Below, piece after piece: positions 8,280 to 18,536 of a DNA stretch of 64,000 bases. Source of the stretch: Vibrio ruber DSM 16370 (lineage in GTDB: Bacteria; Pseudomonadota; Gammaproteobacteria; Enterobacterales; Vibrionaceae). Each line of letters starts with the position of its first letter. Position 1 is the stretch's first letter. Below the pieces are notes generated by a model. The model was not told the DNA's origin, did no database searches, and saw only the letters and a list, made by a program, of their open reading frames with translations. The stretch lies in the NCBI RefSeq assembly GCF_900163965.1, contig NZ_FULE01000008.1:1-64000 (forward strand). Reading direction: 5' to 3'. A program made the translations under genes and the position numbers.

Positions 8280-10898
8280 CTAGTTAAAATTACTTGGAAT
8301 ACCAAAATCACTAAAGATACTTTTGTTGATATAGGATTCGATCTCATTGGGGATATCATCCATAAATTTAGATTCAATATTATCAAGTAAGTCGCCAAAT
8401 TTCATGGAGTCAAAGAAAGAGCCCATTCCCATTTTTCCAGCACCAGCACCTAGAATACCTACGCCTAACGCGGCCCCACCAACAACGATTAAGATAACTG
8501 GAGCCGAAGTAATACTGAACGCTATAACAATCGCTTCCCCAGCAATCGCACCTGCTGTCCCTGCGACCCAACCACCAGCAACGCCACCAGTTTCAACCAT
8601 TGTTGCCCTTGCACAGTCACTCAATCCACCGGCTTCACATTGCTGCGTGACTGAATAGGTGGCACTGGCGATGCTCAGTCCGATGGACACTTTGCCTGCG
8701 TTTTCTGCGTATTTCACCCATTTTGATGTATTTGCGAGATGTCTGCCAAGCTCCGGCACGCGTCCGCCTTCCAGAATTTCATCCGCATGGTGAATGAGTG
8801 ATTTGGTTGAGTGAATGCCAAGTTTCTCTTTCAATCCGGTATTGACGGGGAGGCTCAGCGTTTTTTGGGTGAGTTTATCCAGTTGTGAGTCGAGCAGGCC
8901 GGTTAATGCCTGACGTTGTTGGATAAATGCTTCCCGACCGATATGTTTGCCCAAGAAACGAATATATAAACCATCCAGCTTTTGCAGGGTTGCAGCCACG
9001 TTCTCCAGATGTTTCTGCATTGCCGGAGCCAAAGTCCCCGTGGCGGCGCTGCTCCATGCAAAGGCGTCACTCGGTGCGCCTTGCTCGAACGCTTCACAGA
9101 CTTTGCAATCCAGTGTTTCAAAGTAACGGTGATTCAGTTCGGCCTGTTCATCCGATAGTTCACCAATGGCTTCACTGGCGATTTTCGCCTCTTCCTGTAA
9201 TACATCGAGTTTTTGTTGCTCTTGGTCTGATTGCGGCGCCTGACTGGCGAGTATCACCAGTTCTCCGGGGCGAACCGGGTCATTCAGATGGCCGTTCAGT
9301 TGTTGCAGCATCGAGCGCACTTCCGGGGTGGTTTCATCCGGGAGTAAGTCGTTCCACAAGCTGGCCTGAGACTGATGCTTTTCAACCATAGAAAAGCCCA
9401 AATCAAAAGCAACAGGTTCATCGGTAATACGCACCAGCGGAATATCTGCCGTGACCAGACTTTGATCATGAATTGCGATCACCTGAGTGTCGGTGAGATA
9501 TTTTTCCTGATAGCGATACCAGCTATTGAGCGGTTGATTGTAATCCTGCGGGGATTGGGGCGGCATCGCACTGATCCGTTCCGGCACGACGGCGCTTTCT
9601 TGTTTCGTGCTGATATTCAGTACATCCCCAATTTTCAATGTCATCGGGTCTGCGTGATAAGCGGGATTCAGATTCAGCAATTCTTTAGCACTGAGTCCGT
9701 ATTGTTGGGCGATCTCCGGCCACGATTCTCGCTTGTTACTTCCCGGAGCACGCTGCACCGTATGGGTGGTCGGCTCCTCAGGTTGCACTTGTTTCTGCTC
9801 TGCCGACTCCCGGCTCATGACCGGTTGACGGGTTGCATCCAGCAGGGCACGGATATCCAGATGAATCCCATGTTGTGCAATGGTGTCATCCAGATGGTTC
9901 AGTTGCTCCAAGGTGATGGGCTGCTTCAGATACACCAGTGACTGATGGTTGATCTCCACCCCGTTTATCTTCCAGAACACCAGTAAAGCCCGGTGACTGC
10001 ACGGACAGCCTCTTGCAGTGTTCAGCACCCCTTCACGGGAAAGCGTGGCATAAAACAGGCCTTCACCATCTTCCGGCAGACAATATTCCTGAACCAATTT
10101 ATTATCCCGGAAATGATACAGATACCCGGACGCCGGAAAGCCAAGCCGTCCGCCGACCTGTACCGCAGGCTGGATAGGAATATAGGCATCACGAACCATC
10201 GCTGAGCCAATGGGTTTTACCCGTACCGGATCTGGCAGACTGACACCAAGCGGAGCGCTGTCACTGAAAGCATAGAGCCTTTTCTGCTCGTTATAGGCTG
10301 CGCGGTACACATAACGAGTGCCGTGTTCCGTCCGGTCTTGCTGTTGTGGCCCGGTTTTCACTTCTGCTTTTTTACCCTGTAGCACAAAGCCATAACGGAG
10401 CATCGACAGGCGGGATTCATCCGAGCAGGCGATTTCCAGCATATATTCATATTTCGAAGCAGGAACCTGATCGGCATTATCCGGGATGGTCGGCTCAGGA
10501 ACATAAGGCGGCATCGGCTGAGCCGGATGCAGGCTCCCTGAATAGCCACTACCGGAACCTCCTCCGGCAGCATGACTTCCGCCACCTTTCTCTGATAGCG
10601 CAACGCGTTCCAGATAAGCTTGTTGTGCCAGTGGCTCCAGTTGATCGGTCACGAGTGGATTGATTTGCCAGCGCTGGTGGTTCATTTCATCCTGAGCCGG
10701 GATCATCAACGGCTCTGAGGGGGTGTCATGTAGTAAAACCAGCTCACCACTTTTTAACTCGGCCTGCAATTGTCTGAAACTCATTCCGGCGGGAAGCGCT
10801 GTTTTTAAATCGGATTCTCTGAGGGAATCAAAATCACCTTCGACCTGACCAAATTCATAAGCCATCAGATCGGAAAGACGAACGACGTTGTAACTCAT
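8280..10898 (-). CDS. LysM-containing large toxin-like protein with membrane-inserting C-terminus (putative T6SS effector)
   Basis: An 872-residue protein counted from the ATG at 10898; an upstream in-frame TTG at 10922 would add eight residues, and neither start has a clear ribosome site. It has no signal peptide. A Gly/Ser-rich linker lies near 105-122, a LysM-like segment near 380-430 (WPEIAQQYGLSAKELLNLNP), a helical region near 560-740, and a long Gly-rich hydrophobic stretch near 768-820 (GGVAGGWVAGTAGAIAGEA). Leaderless proteins with a LysM module and a C-terminal hydrophobic hairpin, followed by small membrane immunity proteins, recall membrane-disrupting type VI secretion effectors such as the Vibrio Tme family. 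No VgrG, PAAR or secretion gene is nearby, so delivery is unproven. The two downstream genes are candidate immunities. Confidence 0.65.
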   Translation of the reverse strand: MSYNVVRLSDLMAYEFGQVEGDFDSLRESDLKTALPAGMSFRQLQAELKSGELVLLHDTPSEPLMIPAQDEMNHQRWQINPLVTDQLEPLAQQAYLERVALSEKGGGSHAAGGGSGSGYSGSLHPAQPMPPYVPEPTIPDNADQVPASKYEYMLEIACSDESRLSMLRYGFVLQGKKAEVKTGPQQQDRTEHGTRYVYRAAYNEQKRLYAFSDSAPLGVSLPDPVRVKPIGSAMVRDAYIPIQPAVQVGGRLGFPASGYLYHFRDNKLVQEYCLPEDGEGLFYATLSREGVLNTARGCPCSHRALLVFWKINGVEINHQSLVYLKQPITLEQLNHLDDTIAQHGIHLDIRALLDATRQPVMSRESAEQKQVQPEEPTTHTVQRAPGSNKRESWPEIAQQYGLSAKELLNLNPAYHADPMTLKIGDVLNISTKQESAVVPERISAMPPQSPQDYNQPLNSWYRYQEKYLTDTQVIAIHDQSLVTADIPLVRITDEPVAFDLGFSMVEKHQSQASLWNDLLPDETTPEVRSMLQQLNGHLNDPVRPGELVILASQAPQSDQEQQKLDVLQEEAKIASEAIGELSDEQAELNHRYFETLDCKVCEAFEQGAPSDAFAWSSAATGTLAPAMQKHLENVAATLQKLDGLYIRFLGKHIGREAFIQQRQALTGLLDSQLDKLTQKTLSLPVNTGLKEKLGIHSTKSLIHHADEILEGGRVPELGRHLANTSKWVKYAENAGKVSIGLSIASATYSVTQQCEAGGLSDCARATMVETGGVAGGWVAGTAGAIAGEAIVIAFSITSAPVILIVVGGAALGVGILGAGAGKMGMGSFFDSMKFGDLLDNIESKFMDDIPNEIESYINKSIFSDFGIPSNFN

Positions 10899-10922
10899 TG
10901 TTATTATTTTGTTGGGTTGCAA

Positions 10923-11321
10923 TTAAATGGGGTGCATATATTACAGGAAATAGACAAAGATGGATCAGGTAATGAATGGTTGAGATTGTTTTTTTGCAAG
11001 CTCTGCCGTTTTCCCGGGGCAAGGAAAAACCGTTTATATTTTCATCACTCTTTTGTTTTCCTGATTCGATCTGGAGGGACTGATGTACCCTGGAGCCTGA
11101 ATACGCTGTGTTTCTGCCAAATAGAGGCTTTCAATTGGCAGTTTATTCAGTAAAAATGGTCATTTGAATCAGACTCTGCTGTCTATTCTTGCTGATTGAG
11201 TCAAAATTATCTAATTTAGCGAAATGCACCTCTGGGTCGCTCATAAAAGTGACCGGCTGTAATACCATACAACGGTAATGTTCCAATCCATTTCAGGTAT
11301 ATACCTAAGGTTTTAAATAGA
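10923..11321. other. Divergent intergenic region between toxin gene and hsdM
   Basis: About 400 bp separating the minus-strand toxin operon from the plus-strand restriction operon. It should hold promoters for both directions, but I see no convincing -35/-10 pair or palindrome. AAGG at 11307-11310 is the likely ribosome site of hsdM. Short open frames here lack support. Confidence 0.4.
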
Positions 11322-13775
11322 ATGGCCATTAAGAAAAACGAACTTTATTCCTCTCTTTGGGCGAGCTGCGATGAATTGCGCGGTGGTATGGATGCCAGTC
11401 AGTACAAAGATTACGTGTTAACAATGCTGTTTATTAAATACGTGAGTGATAAGTTTAAGGGCGATCCCTACGGCATGATCGTCATCCCTCAAGGCGCCAG
11501 TTTTGATGATTTGGTTGCCCTCAAAGGGGATAAAAATATTGGCGAAAAAATAAACAAGCACATCATTGGTAAAATTGCGGAAGAGAATGATCTTAAAGGG
11601 GTGATCGACGTCGCTGATTTTAATGACGAAGATAAACTCGGTAAAGGCAAAGAGATGGTCGATCGTCTGACCAAACTGGTGGGTATTTTTGAAGGGCTGG
11701 ACTTATCCGGTAACCGCGCCGATGGAGACGATTTGCTGGGGGATGCATATGAATACCTGATGCGTCACTTTGCCACCGAATCCGGTAAGTCGAAAGGTCA
11801 GTTCTACACACCGTCGGAAGTATCCCGCATTGTTGCGAGCGTGGTTGGCATCACCAAAGAGACCCCGCAGGATGCTACTGTGTACGACCCGACCTGTGGT
11901 TCCGGCTCGCTGTTACTGAAAGTCAATGACCAGTCGCAACGTGGCCTGTCCCTTTACGGTCAGGAAATGGATAATGCGACCAGTGCATTAGCGCGGATGA
12001 ACGTGATTTTACACAGCTGCGAAACTGCCAGTATTTTCAAAGGCAACACCTTATCGGAACCACACTGGAAAGACGCCCCCAATAAGCTCAAAACGTTCGA
12101 TTTTGCGGTGGCTAACCCACCGTTCTCCAATAAAAACTGGACCAGTGGCTTAAACCCGAATGAAGATTTGTATGGTCGTTTTACCTGGGGGATTCCACCG
12201 GCGAAAAACGGTGACTATACCTTCCTGCTGCATATTCTGACCAGTTTGAAAAGTACCGGGAAAGGGGCGGTGATCTTGCCGCATGGCGTATTGTTCCGGG
12301 GCAATGCCGAAGCCAATATTCGTGAAAACCTGATCAAACAAGGTTATATCAAAGGCATTATCGGTCTGCCGGCTAACCTGTTTTATGGCACCGGTATTCC
12401 GGCCTGCATTATCGTGATTGATAAAGAGTACGCCAGAAAAGCTTCTACCACGGCCGATGGTCAAGTGGAAGGGCGCCCGATCTTTATGATTGATGCCAGC
12501 AAAGGCTTTATGAAAGACGGCAATAAAAACCGGCTGCGCAGTCAGGATATCTACAAAGTGGTGGAAGTGTTTAATAATGGTCTGGAGATTGATCGTTACA
12601 GCCGCTTAGTGCCAATGTCGGAAATTGCTGAAAACGACTACAACCTCAATATTCCCCGTTATATCGACTCTTCCGAACCAGAAGATCTGCATGATTTAAC
12701 GGCGCACCTGCAAGGTGGCATTCCGAACCGTGATGTCGATGCCCTTGGTGATTTCTGGCGTGTGTTCCCGTCACTGCGTGAGACCTTGTTTGCACCGCTG
12801 CGTGACGGTTACAGCCAGCCACTGGTGGCAGAAAGTCAGGTGAAGGCCACCATTCTTGAGCATCCTGAATTTAAAACGTTTGCTACTCGCAGTTTGTTAC
12901 CGTTCAAGCAGTGGCTGAAACAGGCAGCACTGAAAGAAATTGGCAAAGGCGACAGCCCGAAAGAGCTGATTTTCGAGCTTTCTGATGCTCTGTTAACCGC
13001 TTATGCCAACAGCGATCTGCTCAGTAAATACAATATTTTCCAGATCCTGATGGATTACTGGGCGGACGTGATGCAAGACGATGTGTATGTGCTGGTGCAA
13101 GATGGTTGGCAAGCAGGCAACCTACTGCGTGAGTTGAAAGTGAAGAAAGGCGAGAAACTCAAAGAAACGCCGGATCTGGTGATCAACAAACAAAAGTATA
13201 AAGCCGAAATCATTCCGCCTACGCTGATTGTGGCGCGTTACTATGCGGATAAGCAGGCCAATATCAACGAACTGCAAGCCAAACAAGATGCCGCCACTCA
13301 AGCCTTAGAAAGCCATCTCGAAGAGCATGGCGGTGAAGACGGTCTGCTGGCGGATGCCATGAATGACAAAGATAAAATCACCAAAGCCAGTGTCGCCGCT
13401 CGCGCCAAAGGAGCGACCGAGGCCGAAGAGCTTAACGCCCTGAAACAAGCAACCAAACTGTTTAATGCGGAAGCAAACGCTAAAAAAGCAGTAAAAGAGG
13501 CACAAGAGGTGTTAGATCTGGCGGTCTTTAAGCGTTACCCAACCTTAACCCTTGATGACATCAAAACCTTGATTGTCGATGATAAATGGCTCGCCACTCT
13601 GCAAACCAATATTCAGGCGGAAATTGAGCGCGTTACCCAGCAACTGGCCCATCGCGTGAAAGAATTGGAACAGCGCTATAGCACGCCACTGCCAACCTTG
13701 ACCCAATCTGTGGTAGAGCTCAGTGATAAGGTGGCCAATCATCTCAAAGCCATGGGACTGGAGTGGGCGCTATGA
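11322..13775 (+). CDS. hsdM: Type I restriction-modification methyltransferase subunit HsdM
   Basis: An 817-residue N6-adenine DNA methyltransferase. Motif I is DPTCGSG (189-195) for AdoMet and motif IV is NPPF (265-268), the catalytic site. The N-terminal helical HsdM domain covers about 8-145. The protein is longer than a usual 500-residue HsdM because of a C-terminal extension of about 340 residues, rich in charged helices and coiled-coil-like toward the end. With HsdS it modifies host DNA, and with HsdR it forms the restriction complex. Its stop overlaps the hsdS start (ATGA at 13772). Confidence 0.95.
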   Translation: MAIKKNELYSSLWASCDELRGGMDASQYKDYVLTMLFIKYVSDKFKGDPYGMIVIPQGASFDDLVALKGDKNIGEKINKHIIGKIAEENDLKGVIDVADFNDEDKLGKGKEMVDRLTKLVGIFEGLDLSGNRADGDDLLGDAYEYLMRHFATESGKSKGQFYTPSEVSRIVASVVGITKETPQDATVYDPTCGSGSLLLKVNDQSQRGLSLYGQEMDNATSALARMNVILHSCETASIFKGNTLSEPHWKDAPNKLKTFDFAVANPPFSNKNWTSGLNPNEDLYGRFTWGIPPAKNGDYTFLLHILTSLKSTGKGAVILPHGVLFRGNAEANIRENLIKQGYIKGIIGLPANLFYGTGIPACIIVIDKEYARKASTTADGQVEGRPIFMIDASKGFMKDGNKNRLRSQDIYKVVEVFNNGLEIDRYSRLVPMSEIAENDYNLNIPRYIDSSEPEDLHDLTAHLQGGIPNRDVDALGDFWRVFPSLRETLFAPLRDGYSQPLVAESQVKATILEHPEFKTFATRSLLPFKQWLKQAALKEIGKGDSPKELIFELSDALLTAYANSDLLSKYNIFQILMDYWADVMQDDVYVLVQDGWQAGNLLRELKVKKGEKLKETPDLVINKQKYKAEIIPPTLIVARYYADKQANINELQAKQDAATQALESHLEEHGGEDGLLADAMNDKDKITKASVAARAKGATEAEELNALKQATKLFNAEANAKKAVKEAQEVLDLAVFKRYPTLTLDDIKTLIVDDKWLATLQTNIQAEIERVTQQLAHRVKELEQRYSTPLPTLTQSVVELSDKVANHLKAMGLEWAL

Positions 13776-15136
13776 GTGAGGCGGCAGTAATAGCAACAGA
13801 AAAACAGACTGTGCCACAAGGCTATAAGCAAACCGAAGTTGGAGTGATTCCTGAGGATTGGGACGTAAAAAGTATTGGCGATATAGCTGTTATTTCCTCG
13901 GGAGGTACGCCTAATCGTAAAATCTCAGAATATTGGGGGGGCGACATTCCATGGGTTACTACAACTTTGATCGATGGTGGATACATCACATATGCTAACG
14001 AATTTATTACAAAGAAAGGGTTAGAAAGTTCAGCTGCAAAGATTTGTAGTATAGGTACCATATTGATGGCTATGTATGGACAAGGGAAAACAAGAGGAAA
14101 GGTCGGTGTTTTATCAATTGATGCATCTATAAATCAAGCATGTGCAGCGATTTCTTTAAAGAATAATTGCCAAAGTAGTTATATGTTACAAATTCTTAAT
14201 AGCATGTACGATGATATTAGAGATTTAAGTAACTCAGGGGGGCAGGAAAATTTAAGTGGACAAATCATAAAGAATATATCCATCCCTTTCCCTCCAGAAA
14301 AAGAACAAACCGCCATCGCCAATATTCTCTCCGATATGGATGCGTTGCTGACTGAACTGGAACAACTGATTGCCAAAAAGCAGGCGATCAAAACCGCCAC
14401 TATGCAGCAACTACTCACCGGCAAAACCCGCCTGCCGCCTTTTGCATTTCATAAAGAGCCCACCCACACCGGCGGTGAGCATAAAGGTCAACCCAAAGGG
14501 ATGAAACCCAGCGAGTTAGGGGAAATACCGGAGGATTGGGAGGTTGTTAAGCTTAGTGAAATTGGCGATACGATCATAGGACTAACGTATAGCCCTAAAG
14601 ATGTTTCAGACTTTGGTACATTAGTTCTGCGTTCTTCTAACATTCAAAATAATCAACTTTCATATGAAAATAATGTTTATGTTGATATGGAGTTACCTAA
14701 TCGAGTAATAGTTAAAGAGAATGACGTTTTAATCTGTGTTCGAAATGGTAGTAGAAATTTAATCGGAAAATGCGCATTAATTGATGAGAAAGCGGCTGGT
14801 TTTGCCTTTGGTGCTTTCATGTCTATTTATAGAGTTAATGCGGCGACATCCAAGTTCATTTTTTATCAGTTCCAGTCAAATATTATTCAGAACCAGATCA
14901 ATGAAATAATGGGAGCAACTATTAATCAGATCACAAATAAGGATATGTCTAGCTTTCAAGTTTCACTTCCCGTTAATAATGAAGAACAAACCGCTATCGC
15001 CAATATTCTCTCCGATATGGACGCAGAAATTCAGGTGCTTGAACAGCGCTTAGCCAAAACGCGCCAGATTAAACAGGGCATGATGCAAGAGCTGCTGACC
15101 GGTAAAACTCGGTTGCCGGTGGAGGTCGATGAATGA
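13772..15136 (+). CDS. hsdS: Type I restriction-modification specificity subunit HsdS
   Basis: A 454-residue specificity protein with two variable target-recognition domains (about 15-165 and 245-405), each followed by a conserved helical repeat: EQTAIANILSDMDA occurs twice, each ending in LLTGKTRLP. Each TRD opens with the same IPEDW motif (GVIPEDWDV and GEIPEDWEV). It sets the bipartite DNA target of the complex. The two TRDs are AT-rich compared with the conserved repeats, which fits exchange by recombination between repeats. The ATG at 13772 is coupled to the hsdM stop; a GTG at 13763 is in frame but less likely. Confidence 0.94.
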   Translation: MSEAAVIATEKQTVPQGYKQTEVGVIPEDWDVKSIGDIAVISSGGTPNRKISEYWGGDIPWVTTTLIDGGYITYANEFITKKGLESSAAKICSIGTILMAMYGQGKTRGKVGVLSIDASINQACAAISLKNNCQSSYMLQILNSMYDDIRDLSNSGGQENLSGQIIKNISIPFPPEKEQTAIANILSDMDALLTELEQLIAKKQAIKTATMQQLLTGKTRLPPFAFHKEPTHTGGEHKGQPKGMKPSELGEIPEDWEVVKLSEIGDTIIGLTYSPKDVSDFGTLVLRSSNIQNNQLSYENNVYVDMELPNRVIVKENDVLICVRNGSRNLIGKCALIDEKAAGFAFGAFMSIYRVNAATSKFIFYQFQSNIIQNQINEIMGATINQITNKDMSSFQVSLPVNNEEQTAIANILSDMDAEIQVLEQRLAKTRQIKQGMMQELLTGKTRLPVEVDE

Positions 15137-16587
15137 TGAATGCTGTCAGGGAAGATGTTGCGCTGGATAAAATGGTAATAAGTGTCGGACAGTTATTATT
15201 AACGCCGGCGCTGACCATCCCTGAATACCAGCGCCCTTATAAGTGGACTGAACGAAATATCAGCCAACTATTTCAGGATCTGGCGCTTCACCAGCAGCGT
15301 GTGGCTTATCGTCTTGGTACTGTGGTACTGCATGAGGAAGAAAAAGAAGGCGTTACGGTTTTAAATATTGTTGATGGTCAACAGCGCATATTAACACTGG
15401 TGTTGGCAATCTACGCAATCATGACATGTCGGCGTTCTGAGTTGCAACGTGCCGATTTAAAAAAGCAGCTTGATAAATTGGAACCTTGTGTACGCGTTTT
15501 TATGCAGCGGCAACAGTTCAGTCGCGAGATCAGCAAACAAAATTTGCTTCGTAACTATCAGGGACTGACTCGGTTGATTCAGAAACATGAATTTACCGAA
15601 AGCCATATCGATTTTTTGCTGAATCAATGTCAGGTGGTTATTTTTGTTTTGCAAGATATCTCTGAGGCGTTTCAGTTTTTTGATTCCCAAAATGCTCGTG
15701 GGCGTGACCTTGAGCCCCATGATCTGTTAAAAGCATTTCATTTACGCGAGTTTTCACAAGAAGAACAGTCACTTAAAGCTTCAGCTGTTTCGGGCTGGGA
15801 GGCGATGGAAAGTGATGCGTTAGCAACATTGTTTGCTCAATATCTCTATCGGGTACGCCGCTGGGCCTCTGGGCATTCAGCTCGTTATTTCGGCAAGAAT
15901 GACATTAGTCTTTTCAAAGGTGTCAATCTGGATAAGATTGGTCACTTCCCTTACGTAGAATCACTACGTATCTCTCATCATTATGTCGACGACTATAATC
16001 AACAGTATCACCGCAAAATTGATGGCCATCAGATGCGTTTCCCCTTTTATCTCGATCAGATCATTATTAATGGTCGGCGTTTTTTTGAGATGACGGAACA
16101 TTATCAACAGCAGGTTCAGCAGATAAGCCAGTCAGAGCAAGATGAAGGTCGGGTGTTTATGGGTATAGAGCTGACAACCATGGCTGTCGATATTTTAGTG
16201 CTGCTAAATAGCAATGAAAAATATCCGCAACGTCATCGTACCGGGGACAAATATGTACGGTCTATTTTTGATTGTGCTCTGATTTTTTATATTGATAAAT
16301 TTGGTCTTGAATCTCTCTCTGCTGCTATTGAGAAGATATTTATCTGGGCTTATTCCCTGCGAATTAAACAGCAAGTCGTTCAACTGGCGACGATGGATAA
16401 TTACGTACTCAATTTTAATTTGCTCAGAATGATTAAAGAAGCGATTGATCCGCTTGATGTTTTGATGATGCCCCTACAGAGCCTTTCTGATAGCGATAAC
16501 CGTAATAACCGTAACAATAATAATGCCGATAAGGATCCGCTTGTCTGCATGTTCAGGAAGATGAATTACTATGTCAAATCAGAGTAA
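15133..16587 (+). CDS. tgvA: DUF262 protein embedded in the type I operon (TgvA-like)
   Basis: A 484-residue DUF262/GmrSD N-terminal domain protein. It has IPEYQRPYKW (29-38) and the ParB/Srx-like motif DGQQR (81-85), thought to bind and hydrolyse nucleotide in GmrSD-type enzymes. No HNH-type DUF1524 domain is visible, so nuclease activity is probably supplied by the next gene. It starts at an ATGA overlap with hsdS and overlaps the next gene by 17 nt. In V. cholerae VPI-2 the same slot between hsdS and hsdR holds the TgvAB pair, which restricts phages with modified DNA; homology here rests on domain and position, not an alignment. The C-terminal tail has an Asn-rich stretch (NRNNRNNNNAD). 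Confidence 0.75.
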   Translation: MMNAVREDVALDKMVISVGQLLLTPALTIPEYQRPYKWTERNISQLFQDLALHQQRVAYRLGTVVLHEEEKEGVTVLNIVDGQQRILTLVLAIYAIMTCRRSELQRADLKKQLDKLEPCVRVFMQRQQFSREISKQNLLRNYQGLTRLIQKHEFTESHIDFLLNQCQVVIFVLQDISEAFQFFDSQNARGRDLEPHDLLKAFHLREFSQEEQSLKASAVSGWEAMESDALATLFAQYLYRVRRWASGHSARYFGKNDISLFKGVNLDKIGHFPYVESLRISHHYVDDYNQQYHRKIDGHQMRFPFYLDQIIINGRRFFEMTEHYQQQVQQISQSEQDEGRVFMGIELTTMAVDILVLLNSNEKYPQRHRTGDKYVRSIFDCALIFYIDKFGLESLSAAIEKIFIWAYSLRIKQQVVQLATMDNYVLNFNLLRMIKEAIDPLDVLMMPLQSLSDSDNRNNRNNNNADKDPLVCMFRKMNYYVKSE

Positions 16588-18526
16588 TGAACATATCGTT
16601 GAATTCTCTGTTCAACAATTGCTTGGTGATGCGGCGAATTATCTTATCCCTATGTATCAGCGAAATTACGCATGGGGGGAGAGAGAAATTAATCAGTTGG
16701 TTCAGGATGTGACGGATTATCAGTCGTTAATCAAAAATCCACGTTACTACATCGGTACCTTGATCGTTTATCGGCGAACTGATGGTGTATTTGAAGTGAT
16801 TGATGGGCAACAGCGATTTACGACGTTATCGTTAATGGCTCTCTATCTGAGTCATCAAAAGCGGAATGATGAGTTTGTACTTGTGAAACAACTGAATCTG
16901 ACTTTTGAAAGTCGGCCAAAATCACAAGCCACATTGAAGGGACTATTGCAGGGGATCCAACCCCATTTACTTGTGGGGGATGAATATAACGAATCGCTAG
17001 TTCGTGGCTATATTCTTATTGGCAGGGCTCTTGAACGACTATCGATTAAGCTTGAGGATTTTGTTTATTATCTATTTCATAGAATCAATATTATTCGAGT
17101 TGAAGTCCCTCAGGGGACGGATCTTAATCATTATTTTGAAGTGATGAATAACCGCGGTGAACAGCTAGAAAAGCATGAAATACTAAAAGCGAAATTACTA
17201 TCGGTTCTGAATCAAATAAAAAATGAAAGGGATCGAACTCGCTCAATTCAGGTGTTGCATAAAGTGTGGGAAGCGTGTGCGAATATGGAGCGCTACGTTC
17301 AGTATGGTTTCTCTGTTGAAGAAAGAAACCGATTTTTTGGTCATGAAAACTGGGGCCAATTTACTGTTACCAATTTTGATGGTTTGATGAATGGACTAGA
17401 TGAAAAAGAATACGCTGAAAACACCAGCTCCTTATTTGATATTATCAACCAAAATCAAAATTTTTCTGAAGAAACCGCTACTAATGAGTATGAATCACCG
17501 GATCGTTTTCATAGTGTGATTGATTTTTCTAATTTATTGCTGCATGTTTTACGTGTGTATACACAAGAAGATATTGCTCTGGATGATAAGCAGTTGATTA
17601 ATCAGTTTGATCATCATCTGTTAAAAAAAACGCAAACAGTAAAACAGGTCAAAAAATTTATATTTGCTTTGCTTAAATGTAAATACTTGTTTGATCAATT
17701 TGTCATCAAACGAGAGTTTACCCAGAGAAAAGATAACTGGAGTTTGAAAAAACTAAAATATTATTCTCCGGAGAAAAAACGTTTCACAGTTAGTTTTGTC
17801 AATAGCTTTGATGATAATGATAACGACTATGCTGGGATTAACCGGGAAGTATTGATGCTACTTGCTGCGTTTCATGTATCTACACCAACTTCAGTCTATA
17901 AACACTGGTTGAATGCTGCGCTGTATTTTTTATATTACGATCAAAATAATAGTGCTGAAGATTATTTAAAATATCTTATGAATATCGCTAAACGATTTGT
18001 ATTTGAACGCTTTTTAGCACCTGGTGTTGGGGAAGATTATTATCATATGCTTTATGACCGCTATGATGAAGATGTACCTAAAAACAGAAAATTGAAGGAT
18101 ATCGCAACGGAAAAATTATGCTATGGACAGATTGAAAGTAACTTTGTATTTAATTTTTTAGATTATTTGCTTTGGTTAGGCGGGAAAGAGTCATCCTCAA
18201 AGATTAAAGAATTTGAATTTACCTTTCGCAGCTCTGTTGAGCATTTCTACCCTCAGCATCCGATAGGTGAATTCTCTAAGCTAGATAGTGAACATTTGAA
18301 TTCATTTGGTAACCTCTGTTTGATCAGTCACAGTAAGAATTCCCGTTTAAGCAATTTCCAGCCAAATAGTAAACTAGAATATTTTGAAAAGCAGAAAGAG
18401 ATAGACAGCCTCAAGCTTTACCACATGATAAATCTGACGAAAAAAAATAACGGTTGGACTGAAACTGAAATTCAGCAACATGGTGAAGAAATGGTTGATA
18501 TTCTTCTACATTCAACTCAGGAATAA
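16571..18526 (+). CDS. tgvB: GmrSD-like DUF262-DUF1524 nuclease (TgvB-like)
   Basis: A 651-residue type IV-style restriction protein. The N-terminal DUF262 domain has IPMYQRNYAW (26-35) and DGQQR (78-82). The C-terminal part has a DUF1524 HNH-like motif: VEHFYPQHP near 556-564 and LNSFGNLCLIS near 576-586, with the His and Asn expected of the nuclease. With its partner it probably cleaves modified, for example hydroxymethylated or glucosylated, phage DNA (known for GmrSD and TgvAB; inferred here). AGGAAG at 16555-16560 lies before the ATG. It is more AT-rich than the flanking hsd genes. Confidence 0.8.
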   Translation: MSNQSNEHIVEFSVQQLLGDAANYLIPMYQRNYAWGEREINQLVQDVTDYQSLIKNPRYYIGTLIVYRRTDGVFEVIDGQQRFTTLSLMALYLSHQKRNDEFVLVKQLNLTFESRPKSQATLKGLLQGIQPHLLVGDEYNESLVRGYILIGRALERLSIKLEDFVYYLFHRINIIRVEVPQGTDLNHYFEVMNNRGEQLEKHEILKAKLLSVLNQIKNERDRTRSIQVLHKVWEACANMERYVQYGFSVEERNRFFGHENWGQFTVTNFDGLMNGLDEKEYAENTSSLFDIINQNQNFSEETATNEYESPDRFHSVIDFSNLLLHVLRVYTQEDIALDDKQLINQFDHHLLKKTQTVKQVKKFIFALLKCKYLFDQFVIKREFTQRKDNWSLKKLKYYSPEKKRFTVSFVNSFDDNDNDYAGINREVLMLLAAFHVSTPTSVYKHWLNAALYFLYYDQNNSAEDYLKYLMNIAKRFVFERFLAPGVGEDYYHMLYDRYDEDVPKNRKLKDIATEKLCYGQIESNFVFNFLDYLLWLGGKESSSKIKEFEFTFRSSVEHFYPQHPIGEFSKLDSEHLNSFGNLCLISHSKNSRLSNFQPNSKLEYFEKQKEIDSLKLYHMINLTKKNNGWTETEIQQHGEEMVDILLHSTQE

Positions 18527-18536
18527 AAGGCATACC

